Positions 1 through 8,131 of a stretch of 64,000 nucleotides of DNA are shown here, piece by piece (positions within the stretch are counted from its first letter, which is position 1; every line of letters begins with the position of its first letter). The position numbers were made by a program, and so were the translations under genes. Below the pieces are notes generated by a model that saw only the letters and a list, made by a program, of their open reading frames with translations, was not told the origin of the DNA and searched no databases. The DNA is from Prevotella sp. (GTDB lineage Bacteria; Bacteroidota; Bacteroidia; Bacteroidales; Bacteroidaceae). Location of the stretch: positions 31,934-95,933 of the forward strand of contig JAFZBK010000002.1 of assembly GCA_017561825.1 (NCBI GenBank), in the 5' to 3' direction.

Positions 1-411
1 ATAGTCGTGCAGTCCATTAGCACGGATAAGCAATAGACTACCGAAATCAAAATCATCCCTCACACTACCCGACTGATAGTCAATGACAGGATGTTTCACC
101 GTATTTCCGTTCTCCACGGAATAGCGGTCGGCATACACCCACATAGCCTCAGTCTCCAAAGCCACCCTCAGTAAACGCCGCAAAGCCCCATAACCAATGG
201 TTAGGGGCGTTGCTTTCAGATACAGTAGAACATATTCGGCTGTAGTCTTCTCTTCTATCTCAGCCAGCGTCTCTGATGACATCAGTCGCTCTGTCACCTC
301 TCCGCTCAGCAGATGCACTCTACGGATGAAACGGCTTTCCTTGAGTTGCTGCAGCGTAGAGGCCATTTGCGTCTCATTGCCGAACAGGAAAGCATCTATC
401 TTTTCTCTCAT
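1..411 (-). CDS. Glycosyltransferase family 2-like protein, N-terminal part (cut by window edge)
   Basis: The frame opens at an ATG at 411 on the minus strand and stays open to the window edge, giving 137 residues without a stop. The protein starts MREKIDAFLF and contains YVLLYLKATPLTIGYGALRRLL and later HPVIDYQSGSVRDDFDFGS. I recognise the layout as that of Bacteroidales GT2-like proteins in which a YVLLYLK-type strand is followed by a conserved HPVIDYQ..S.RDDF.FG block. The catalytic domain would lie mostly outside the window. A TAnnTTTG promoter element on the minus strand lies about 30 bases upstream of the start. The gene is divergent from carB. The family call is from memory of similar proteins; the acceptor and sugar cannot be told. 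Confidence 0.6.
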   Translation of the reverse strand, partial: MREKIDAFLFGNETQMASTLQQLKESRFIRRVHLLSGEVTERLMSSETLAEIEEKTTAEYVLLYLKATPLTIGYGALRRLLRVALETEAMWVYADRYSVENGNTVKHPVIDYQSGSVRDDFDFGSLLLIRANGLHDY

Positions 412-439
412 GATGATTACCTATTTCACTTTCTCCCCG

Positions 440-447
440 CAAATGTA
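440..447 (-). promoter_or_regulatory. Bacteroidetes -7 promoter element for the leftmost glycosyltransferase
   Basis: On the minus strand the bases read TACATTTG, which fits TAnnTTTG. It lies 29 bases upstream of the ATG at 411. No clear -33 TTG was placed. Confidence 0.5.
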
Positions 448-578
448 GCGAAAATCTGCTGAACAGCCAAATAATTCGAGAGTTTTTTACTCAGACTTAC
501 CAGTCATCGTCATCATTGCCTATGATGCCGTTCATTAAGAATTTGCGGAAAAAATTATCTCCTTCGGAATATTTTTCG

Positions 579-586
579 TACCTTTG
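579..586 (+). promoter_or_regulatory. Bacteroidetes -7 promoter element for carB
   Basis: The bases read TACCTTTG, matching TAnnTTTG, 68 bases upstream of the carB start. A matching -33 TTG at the usual distance was not found, so the promoter may depend on the -7 element or be weak. Confidence 0.5.
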
Positions 587-653
587 CGAAAAATTTCGCG
601 AAGGTACTCCGTTAAGGTAGAAAAATATCCATAAAACAACCATAAACAATAAA

Positions 654-3600
654 ATGAAGAAGAAACTGAATAAAGTGCTGGTACTCGGCTCTGGCGCTTT
701 GAAAATCGGACAGGCAGGCGAGTTCGACTACTCAGGCTCGCAAGCACTCAAGGCATTACGTGAAGAAGGAATCCGTTCGGTATTGGTAAACCCGAACATC
801 GCTACCATCCAGACATCGGAAGGTATTGCCGACAAGGTGTATTTCCAACCCGTGAACACGCATTTCGTGACGGAGATCATCAAGAAGGAACGCCCCGACG
901 GCATCCTGTTGGCATTTGGTGGACAGACAGCCTTGAACTGTGGTACAGAACTTTATCAGAAAGGTATTCTCAAGGAATATGGCGTGGAGGTGCTGGGAAC
1001 CTCTGTGGAGGCCATCATGAACACTGAGGACCGCGACCTCTTCGTAAAAAAACTTGGTGAGGTTGATTTGAAGGTGCCAGTGAGTCATGCTGTGGAGAAC
1101 ATGGAAGATGCCCTGAAGGCTGCCCGTGAGATTGGCTTCCCCATCATGATCCGTTCGGCTTACGCTCTTGGAGGACTGGGCTCAGGTATCTGTCCTGACG
1201 AGGCTACCTTCATTGAACTGGCTGAGAGCGCCTTTACCTTCGCTCCGCAAATCCTCGTGGAAGAGAGTCTGAAGGGATGGAAGGAGATTGAGTTCGAGTG
1301 CATCCGCGATGCAAACGACCGCTGTTTCACTGTTGCCTCTATGGAAAACTTCGACCCGCTGGGCATCCATACAGGAGAATCCATTGTGGTAGCACCCACC
1401 TGTTCGCTCACAGAAGAGCAGGTGAAGATGCTGCAGGAACTCACCATCAAGTGCGTGAAGCACCTTGGCATCGTAGGTGAGTGTAACATCCAGTTCGCTT
1501 TCAATGCCCAGACCAACGACTACCGTATCATCGAGATCAACGCCCGACTGAGTCGTTCATCAGCCCTGGCATCAAAGGCTACGGGTTATCCTCTGGCATT
1601 TGTTGCTGCGAAGATCGCTCTCGGCTATACACTCGACCAGATTGGTGAGATGGGTACCACCTCATCGGCTTACGTAGCTCCGAGTCTTGACTATATGATC
1701 TGTAAGATTCCGCGCTGGGACCTCACGAAATTTGCTGGTGTTTCTCGTCTGATTGGTTCGTCTATGAAATCCGTGGGCGAGATCATGTCTATCGGTCGTA
1801 CCTTTGAGGAGATGATTCAGAAAGGACTGCGTATGATTGGTCAGGGCATGCACGGATTCGTGGGTAATGACCATATTCATTTCGACAACCTTGACGATGC
1901 CTTGCAGAATCCTACCGACCTGCGTATCTTTGCTATCGCACAGGCATTGGAAGAGGGATACAGCGTGGAGCGCATCGAGGAGCTGACCAAGATTGATGTG
2001 TGGTTCCTGAAACGACTGAAGCATATCGTTGACCTGAAGCATGAACTGCAGAAATACAATAAGCTGGAGGAGATGCCCGACGAGCTGCTGCTGGAAGTGA
2101 AGCGTGCAGGCTTCTCTGACTTCCAGATTGCCCGCTTTGTACTGAAGACCAAGCAGAGCAACATGGAGAAGGAGAATCTGGAGGTGCGCCGCTACCGTAA
2201 GCAGAAAGGTATCGTGCCCAGTGTGAAGCGCATTCCCACTGTTGCCAGTGAGAACCCGGAGCTGACTAACTATCTGTATTTCACCTATACGCATATCCCT
2301 GCTTTCCAGGATGAGTTTACTTGTGCCAATCAAGCAAAAGAGAAATATGTGGCCAAGCACGATATCGATTACTACAAGAACGAGAAATCGGTGGTGGTGC
2401 TGGGATCAGGTGCTTACCGTATCGGCTCTTCTGTGGAGTTCGACTGGTGTTCAGTGAATGCCATCAATACCGCTCGCAAGTTAGGTTATAAGTCGATCAT
2501 GATCAACTACAACCCCGAGACGGTATCCACCGACTACGACATGTGCGACCGTCTGTACTTCGATGAGTTGTCATTGGAGCGTGTGCTCGATGTGATTGAC
2601 CTCGAAGAGCCCCGCGGCGTGATCGTCAGCGTGGGTGGACAGATTCCGAATAACCTCGCTATGAAACTGTACCGTCAGGGTGTTCCCGTATTAGGTACCT
2701 CACCGGTGAATATCGACCGTGCAGAGAACCGCGATAAGTTCTCGGCCATGCTCGATAAGTTAGGCATCGACCAGCCCGCATGGCGTGCACTGACTTCCTT
2801 CGAGGATGTGAAGGAGTTCGTGGATGAGGTGGGCTATCCCGTATTGGTACGCCCGTCATACGTGCTCTCTGGTGCTGCCATGAACGTGTGCTATGACGAT
2901 GAGGAACTGCATCGCTTCCTGAATATGGCTACCGAGGTATCGAAGGAGTTCCCCGTGGTGGTATCACAGTTCATGCAGGACACCAAGGAGATTGAGTTCG
3001 ACGCAGTTGCTGACAAGGGTGAAGTGGTAGAATATGCTATCTCTGAACATGTGGAATATGCCGGTGTGCACTCAGGTGATGCTACCATGGTGTTCCCCGC
3101 TCAGCATATCTACTTCTCTACCATCCGACAGATTAAGAAGATTGCCCGCAAGATTGCGAAGGAGTTGAACATCAGCGGTCCGTTCAACATCCAGTTCTTG
3201 GCCAAGAACCGTCAGGTACGCGTCATCGAGTGTAACCTCCGCGCCAGTCGTTCATTCCCCTTCGTATCCAAGATCCTGAAGCGCAACTTCATCGAGACGG
3301 CTACGAAGATCATGCTCGATGCGCCCTACTCTAAGCCTGACAGAAGCGAGTTTGATATCGACCGCATAGGTGTAAAAGCCAGTCAGTTCTCATTCGCCCG
3401 TCTGCAGAACGCTGACCCTGTACTGGGTGTGGATATGTCATCAACCGGTGAGGTTGGCTGTCTGGGTGACGACCTGCATGAGGCATTGCTCAACGCCCTC
3501 ATCGCTACAGGTTACAGGATTCCCAAGAAGAGCGTACTGATCTCTTCAGGTGGCGTAAAAGGAAAGGTTGACCTCTTGGAACCGGTACGCGAGCTGGCCA

Positions 3601-3932
3601 AGAACGGCTACGATATCTATGCCACTGGCGGCACAGCCAAGTTCTTTAACGAAAACAACGTGAAGGCTACGGCTGTATCATGGCCCGACGAGGACGGTGA
3701 GAACAATGTGATGGACATGATTGCCGACCACAAGTTCGAACTGATCATCAACGTGCCGAAGAACCACACGAAGCGTGAGCTTACTAATGGCTACCGCATC
3801 CGTCGTGGTGCCATCGACCATAATATTCCGCTGCTGACAAATACGCGTCTGGCTAAGGCGTTCATCCAGGCATTCTGCGACCTGAGTCTGGAGGATATCA
3901 AGGTGAAGAGCTGGCAGGAGTATAATAATTGA
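654..3932 (+). CDS. carB: Carbamoyl-phosphate synthase large subunit
   Basis: The enzyme makes carbamoyl phosphate from bicarbonate, ATP and ammonia passed on by the small subunit, for pyrimidine and arginine synthesis in the cytoplasm. The 1092 residues fit the family (about 1070). The N-terminal half opens with LVLGSGALKIGQAGEFDYSG and holds the first ATP-grasp unit with IRSAYALGGLGSG. The second half repeats this with VVLGSGAYRIGSSVEFDWC and an ATP-grasp containing VRPSYVLSGAAM. The last 130 residues form an MGS-like allosteric domain with SSGGVKGKVDLLEPVREL and YATGGTAKFF. carA is not in the window. The gene ends 16 bases before rlmN, and an AGGAGG lies between them, so co-transcription is likely. 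Confidence 0.97.
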   Translation: MKKKLNKVLVLGSGALKIGQAGEFDYSGSQALKALREEGIRSVLVNPNIATIQTSEGIADKVYFQPVNTHFVTEIIKKERPDGILLAFGGQTALNCGTELYQKGILKEYGVEVLGTSVEAIMNTEDRDLFVKKLGEVDLKVPVSHAVENMEDALKAAREIGFPIMIRSAYALGGLGSGICPDEATFIELAESAFTFAPQILVEESLKGWKEIEFECIRDANDRCFTVASMENFDPLGIHTGESIVVAPTCSLTEEQVKMLQELTIKCVKHLGIVGECNIQFAFNAQTNDYRIIEINARLSRSSALASKATGYPLAFVAAKIALGYTLDQIGEMGTTSSAYVAPSLDYMICKIPRWDLTKFAGVSRLIGSSMKSVGEIMSIGRTFEEMIQKGLRMIGQGMHGFVGNDHIHFDNLDDALQNPTDLRIFAIAQALEEGYSVERIEELTKIDVWFLKRLKHIVDLKHELQKYNKLEEMPDELLLEVKRAGFSDFQIARFVLKTKQSNMEKENLEVRRYRKQKGIVPSVKRIPTVASENPELTNYLYFTYTHIPAFQDEFTCANQAKEKYVAKHDIDYYKNEKSVVVLGSGAYRIGSSVEFDWCSVNAINTARKLGYKSIMINYNPETVSTDYDMCDRLYFDELSLERVLDVIDLEEPRGVIVSVGGQIPNNLAMKLYRQGVPVLGTSPVNIDRAENRDKFSAMLDKLGIDQPAWRALTSFEDVKEFVDEVGYPVLVRPSYVLSGAAMNVCYDDEELHRFLNMATEVSKEFPVVVSQFMQDTKEIEFDAVADKGEVVEYAISEHVEYAGVHSGDATMVFPAQHIYFSTIRQIKKIARKIAKELNISGPFNIQFLAKNRQVRVIECNLRASRSFPFVSKILKRNFIETATKIMLDAPYSKPDRSEFDIDRIGVKASQFSFARLQNADPVLGVDMSSTGEVGCLGDDLHEALLNALIATGYRIPKKSVLISSGGVKGKVDLLEPVRELAKNGYDIYATGGTAKFFNENNVKATAVSWPDEDGENNVMDMIADHKFELIINVPKNHTKRELTNGYRIRRGAIDHNIPLLTNTRLAKAFIQAFCDLSLEDIKVKSWQEYNN

Positions 3933-3948
3933 TATCAAGGAAGGAGGA

Positions 3949-4992
3949 ATGGAGAAGGTACTGCTAGGACTGTCGCTCCATGAGTTGAAAGAGGTGGCGA
4001 CGATGTTGGGGATGCCTGCCTTTACGGGTGGACAGATTGCGAAGTGGCTCTATGCACAGCATGTGACCAGCATTGACGAGATGACGAACATCTCGAAGGC
4101 GAACCGCGAAAAGCTGAAGGAGCAGTACACTATTGGCTGCATGCCTCCCACCGACTGTCAGGAGTCGAAAGACGGAACAAAGAAATATCTCTTCCCCGTA
4201 GGCGACACCAATGAACCCAAATACGTGGAGACGGTCTATATACCCGACGGTGACAGGGCTACACTCTGCGTGAGCTGTCAGATTGGTTGTAAGATGAACT
4301 GTCTGTTTTGTCAGACCGGCAAGCAGGGGTTCGAAGGAAACCTCTCAGCTGCCGACATCCTCAACCAGATCTACTCCCTACCGGAACGTGACACACTCAC
4401 CAACATCGTGTTCATGGGACAGGGGGAGCCGATGGATAATCTGGAGAATGTGCTACGGGCTACGGAAATCTTAACAGCTGACTACGGTTATGCATGGAGT
4501 CCGAAACGCATCACGGTGAGCAGCGTCGGTATCAAAAACAAACTGAAACGGTTCCTCGATGAGAGCGACTGTCATGTGGCCATCAGTCTCCACTCTCCCC
4601 TGCCCGAGCAACGGGCGCAACTGATGCCTGCCGAAAGGGGCATGGGTATTCAAGAGGTGATAGAGTTGCTGCGCAACTACGACTTCAGTCATCAACGCCG
4701 CCTATCGTTCGAATATATCGTGTTTGGCGGGGTGAACGACTCAGAGAAACATGCGCGGGCTATCATCCAACTGCTCAAAGGACTGGAGTGTCGCGTAAAC
4801 CTCATCCGTTTCCACCAGATTCCTGGCGTAGAGCTGAAAGGAGCCAGCGAGCAAAAGATGGAGGTGCTGCGCGACTACCTCACACAGCACGGGGTGTTCA
4901 CCACCATCCGTGCCAGCAGAGGACAAGATATCTTTGCAGCCTGCGGGTTGCTGACCACAGCGAAGAAGTCATCTAACAAGCAGCGGTCATGA
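3949..4992 (+). CDS. rlmN: Dual-specificity 23S rRNA/tRNA adenine-C2 methyltransferase RlmN
   Basis: This radical SAM enzyme methylates C2 of A2503 in 23S rRNA and A37 in some tRNAs. At 347 residues it has the usual length. The iron-sulfur motif CX3CX2C is C114, C118 and C121 (CKMNCLFC), followed by QTGKQGFEGNL. MGQGEPMDN is the SAM-binding GGEP-type motif. C332 in FAACGLL is the second mechanistic cysteine, and RASRGQDI precedes it as in other RlmN proteins. The start is supported by an AGGAGG at about 3941-3946. The stop overlaps the next start in an ATGA, so the two genes are translationally coupled. Confidence 0.96.
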   Translation: MEKVLLGLSLHELKEVATMLGMPAFTGGQIAKWLYAQHVTSIDEMTNISKANREKLKEQYTIGCMPPTDCQESKDGTKKYLFPVGDTNEPKYVETVYIPDGDRATLCVSCQIGCKMNCLFCQTGKQGFEGNLSAADILNQIYSLPERDTLTNIVFMGQGEPMDNLENVLRATEILTADYGYAWSPKRITVSSVGIKNKLKRFLDESDCHVAISLHSPLPEQRAQLMPAERGMGIQEVIELLRNYDFSHQRRLSFEYIVFGGVNDSEKHARAIIQLLKGLECRVNLIRFHQIPGVELKGASEQKMEVLRDYLTQHGVFTTIRASRGQDIFAACGLLTTAKKSSNKQRS

Positions 4993-5936
4993 AGAACTTA
5001 TGGCTTCTTTTCGCACTTATGCTTGTTGCCTGCGACAGCAGGAACCCGCTTATCCCTAAGAGTGGCGGACGACCGTATGAGGTAGTGGTGGAAGACGACT
5101 GTGACAGCATGATTTTCCACGCCCTCGACATGGATGTGGAAGGATTGCCGCAAAGGGAGCCGTCGTTTGATGTCACCATGATGACAAACAACCGCACTGA
5201 GGATATTACCCGTCTGGCGCGTAACATCGTGCGGGTGGATATCAACCCCAAGTACGGGAAGGCGGAAATCAGATACGCCCAAAACGTGGACGCAAAGCCG
5301 CAGATGCGGATCCATATCGTGGCACCAACGACAGAAGCACTGCAAAAGGCCATGCCGGTGATCGCACCACAACTGCGCAACTTGCTTAACCGCGCAGAGT
5401 TGAATACGGCTATCAGTAACCTGAAGGCGCATCATCAGGACAAGGCGCAAGCAAGCATCCGCGAGATGTTCCACACGGAGATGCTCATCCCCGAGGAGCT
5501 GACCGCCAGCAAGAAAGGTAAGCAGTTTGTATGGTACTCCAACCAGCAGGCGCAGGGCATGATGAATATCTGTCTTTATACCTATCCCGCCAAGGATCTC
5601 AACACGGAAGAGTGGATCATGAAGCGCGACAGTATCATGCAGGTGAACATCCCTGGAGAAGAAGAGGGGATGTATATGACTACCGTCAGAAACGGTATAT
5701 CGCAGGAGCGAATAAAATTAAAGGACCAGGAACGACTTATCGTCCGCGGTCTATGGGAAATGAAGAACGATATGATGGGCGGACCATTGGTGGCACATGC
5801 CATCTATGATAGCGCCCGTGCAACGGTGATGGTGGCAGAAGGATTCGTCTATGCCCCGGAATCGAAGAAGAGAAACAAAATCAGGCAGTTGGAAACTGCA
5901 CTCTATACATTAAATACGCAGAACAATGGAAAATAG
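4989..5936 (+). CDS. DUF4837 family lipoprotein
   Basis: The 315-residue protein starts MKNLWLLFALMLVACDSRNP, a short signal peptide with a lipobox (VAC) and cysteine 15. The rest has no membrane segment and carries features of DUF4837, a Bacteroidetes-only family of unknown function: an early PYEVVVEDD strand, paired strands around HIVAPT, and NNRTEDITRLARNIV. It lies between rlmN and pdxA with overlaps on both sides (4 and 11 bases), so it is part of one operon. The protein is expected in the cell envelope, bound by its lipid. No catalytic motif is visible. Confidence 0.85.
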   Translation: MKNLWLLFALMLVACDSRNPLIPKSGGRPYEVVVEDDCDSMIFHALDMDVEGLPQREPSFDVTMMTNNRTEDITRLARNIVRVDINPKYGKAEIRYAQNVDAKPQMRIHIVAPTTEALQKAMPVIAPQLRNLLNRAELNTAISNLKAHHQDKAQASIREMFHTEMLIPEELTASKKGKQFVWYSNQQAQGMMNICLYTYPAKDLNTEEWIMKRDSIMQVNIPGEEEGMYMTTVRNGISQERIKLKDQERLIVRGLWEMKNDMMGGPLVAHAIYDSARATVMVAEGFVYAPESKKRNKIRQLETALYTLNTQNNGK

Positions 5937-7032
5937 GAAAATTCGCGTGGCCATCACGCACGGTGATACCAACGGCATCGGCTATGAACTGATATTCAAG
6001 ACGTTCGCCGATCCTACCATTCTTGAATTGTGTACCCCAATCATCTACGGTTCGCCTAAGGTAGCCGCTTACCACCGTAATGTCCTCGGCATCCAGGCTA
6101 ACTTCACCATCATCAGTAAGGCGGAAGACGCACACGACGGGAAAGTGAATCTGCTCACCACCTTTGATAATGAGATCAAGGTGGATATGGGAGAACAGTC
6201 GGATGAGGCCGGCACAGCAGCACTGAAAGCCTTGAAACGGGCTGTTGACGACCATGCCAAAGGATTGTTCGACGTACTCGTCACCGCACCGGTGAACCCC
6301 GCGAACATCAAGAACGACGCATTCCCGTTTACCAGTCAGACCGACTATTTAGAGCGCACAGCAGGTAACGGACAGAAGGCGCTCACCATCTTGGTGAACG
6401 AACACCTCCGCGTTGGCATGGCCACCCGTCCTCTGCCCATCAAGGACATCGCCGGTTCCATCACCAAGGAAACGGTAGTAGAGAAAGCCCGCGTGCTCTT
6501 CAATACCCTGAAGCGTGATTTCATCATCACCAACCCGCGCATTGCCATCCTCGCATTGAATCCCTGTAACACCAAGGATGCTCCTGTAGGAAAGGAGGAG
6601 CAGGAGATCATTATCCCCGCCATTACGGAATTGGAGGCGAAAGGTATTCAGGCCTTCGGGCCCTACCCTGCCGATACCTTCTTCGGTAACGGAATGTACG
6701 AGGCATTTGATGGCGTGCTGGCCATGTACCATGATCAAGGACTGGCTCCGTTTAGAACCATCGATATGGGCGAAGGAGTATGCTACACCGCTGGTCTGCC
6801 CATTATCCGGACAAGTCCTGCTGTTAATTACGACATGAGTCTGGCTGGAAAAGGACTGACGGATGAGACATCCTTCCGTCATGCCATCTATCTGGCCATC
6901 GATGTTGCCCGTCATCGTCATGTTTCCGATACTTCCAGTGCCAACCCGCTACCCAAGCTCTATCACGAGAAACGCGATGACAGCGAGAAGGTACGTTTCG
7001 CCATTCCCAAGGCCAAGACAGAGAAGAATTAA
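5926..7032 (+). CDS. pdxA: 4-hydroxythreonine-4-phosphate dehydrogenase PdxA
   Basis: This enzyme oxidises 4-phospho-hydroxy-L-threonine in the DXP-dependent pathway to pyridoxal phosphate. At 368 residues it is slightly longer than the common 330. The N-terminus IRVAITHGDTNGIGYEL is the PdxA signature. APVNPANI and FTSQTDYLE follow in the expected order, and the metal-binding histidines are seen in MYHDQGLAPF and in the C-terminal part. GLPIIRTSPAVNYD closes the catalytic domain. The start overlaps the DUF4837 gene by 11 bases. Confidence 0.95.
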   Translation: MENRKIRVAITHGDTNGIGYELIFKTFADPTILELCTPIIYGSPKVAAYHRNVLGIQANFTIISKAEDAHDGKVNLLTTFDNEIKVDMGEQSDEAGTAALKALKRAVDDHAKGLFDVLVTAPVNPANIKNDAFPFTSQTDYLERTAGNGQKALTILVNEHLRVGMATRPLPIKDIAGSITKETVVEKARVLFNTLKRDFIITNPRIAILALNPCNTKDAPVGKEEQEIIIPAITELEAKGIQAFGPYPADTFFGNGMYEAFDGVLAMYHDQGLAPFRTIDMGEGVCYTAGLPIIRTSPAVNYDMSLAGKGLTDETSFRHAIYLAIDVARHRHVSDTSSANPLPKLYHEKRDDSEKVRFAIPKAKTEKN

Positions 7033-7048
7033 TACACCTACCTGACCT

Positions 7049-8080
7049 GTGGCTCTCTCAAAGAACAAGTACCAGAATATCTTCTTCATCTTCGGCCTCG
7101 TCGTACTCACCATCATGGTGACGCAGCTCGACTTCGCCGAAGTATGGAAAGGTTTGCGCCATGCCGGCTACTGGTTTTTCGCCGTGGTGGCCCTCTGGGC
7201 TGTGCTCTATATTTTCAACACTGCTGCCTGGTACATCATCATCAAGAGTCAGGAAGACAATCTGCACACGGTCAAGCAGTCATCACCCGTCAGCTTCTGG
7301 TGGCTGTACAAGATCACCATCTCGGGCTTTGCGCTGAACTATGCCACACCCGGTGGACTGATGGGTGGAGAGCCTTACCGTATCATGGAACTGTCACCCA
7401 AAATCGGTACGGAACGAGCCTCCTCATCCGTCATCCTCTACGTGATGACCCATATCTTCAGTCATCTATGGTTCTGGCTGCTCGCCACCTTATTATATAT
7501 AATAACACAGCCCATGAACGTTTTCATGGGGATGGTGCTGGGTTTGGTGACATTGTTCTGCCTCCTTGGTATCTGGTTCTTCCTCAAGGGGTATAAGAAA
7601 GGGCTGGCCTTACGACTGATGAACATCTTGCGTCATATCCCCGGTGCGAAGAAATGGGCACGGGGTTTCATCGAGACCCACAAGGAGCAGCTCGACAACG
7701 TGGACCGTCAGATTGCAGCCCTGCACAACCAGAACCCGCGCACCTTCATGGGTGCTGTCATCCTGGAGATTGCCTGCAGAGTGGTGTCTGCCCTCGAGAT
7801 CCTGTTCATCCTTATGGTACTCATGCCCAGCGTGAACTTCATCCAGTGCGTTCTCATCCTCGCCTTTACCAGTCTTTTTGCCAACATGCTCTTCTTCATG
7901 CCCCTGCAGTTAGGCGGCAGGGAAGGCGGTTTTCTGATGTCGGTTAACGGACTGGGAATGACGGCCAGTGCAGGAATCTTCGTGGCACTGATTGTCAGGG
8001 TGCGCGAACTGATATGGACAGCTATCGGTTTGCTATTGATCAAACTTGGCAAGGCAAACAGTCCTAAAAACAAAAATTAA
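7049..8080 (+). CDS. Flippase-like integral membrane protein (lysylphosphatidylglycerol synthase transmembrane region family)
   Basis: The 343 residues form about eight hydrophobic segments with family landmarks: an early W/F-rich helix pair, then YKITISGFALNYATPGGLMGGEPYR, close to the P-GG-GGEP motif of the LPG_synthase_TM (UPF0104) family, and FMPLQLGGREGGF near the C-terminus. The family moves or modifies lipids in the inner membrane; the substrate here is unknown. Translation must start at GTG (7049), because no ATG lies near in frame. It follows pdxA by 16 bases. Confidence 0.85.
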   Translation: MALSKNKYQNIFFIFGLVVLTIMVTQLDFAEVWKGLRHAGYWFFAVVALWAVLYIFNTAAWYIIIKSQEDNLHTVKQSSPVSFWWLYKITISGFALNYATPGGLMGGEPYRIMELSPKIGTERASSSVILYVMTHIFSHLWFWLLATLLYIITQPMNVFMGMVLGLVTLFCLLGIWFFLKGYKKGLALRLMNILRHIPGAKKWARGFIETHKEQLDNVDRQIAALHNQNPRTFMGAVILEIACRVVSALEILFILMVLMPSVNFIQCVLILAFTSLFANMLFFMPLQLGGREGGFLMSVNGLGMTASAGIFVALIVRVRELIWTAIGLLLIKLGKANSPKNKN

Positions 8081-8088
8081 CTGCCATT

Positions 8089-8122
8089 TTTGCAGTTTTA
8101 TGAAATAATATGCGTAATTTTG
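8089..8122 (+). promoter_or_regulatory. Bacteroidetes promoter ahead of the sigma-54-type regulator
   Basis: TTTG at 8089-8092 and TAATTTTG at 8115-8122 are separated by 22 bases. Transcription would be expected to begin only a few bases before the ATG at 8132, so the leader would be almost absent. This argues for 8132 as the start rather than the in-frame ATG at 8090, which overlaps the -33 element. Confidence 0.6.
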
Positions 8123-8131
8123 TCAGCGATT

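Noticed and set aside
197-448. Open frame of 83 codons on the plus strand
   Set aside because: It is antisense to the glycosyltransferase frame that runs off the left edge, which has family-like sequence and a promoter; the plus-strand frame has no recognisable features.
1662-2360. Open frame of 232 codons antisense to carB
   Set aside because: It lies wholly inside carB, and its sequence shows only mirror composition with no family motif.
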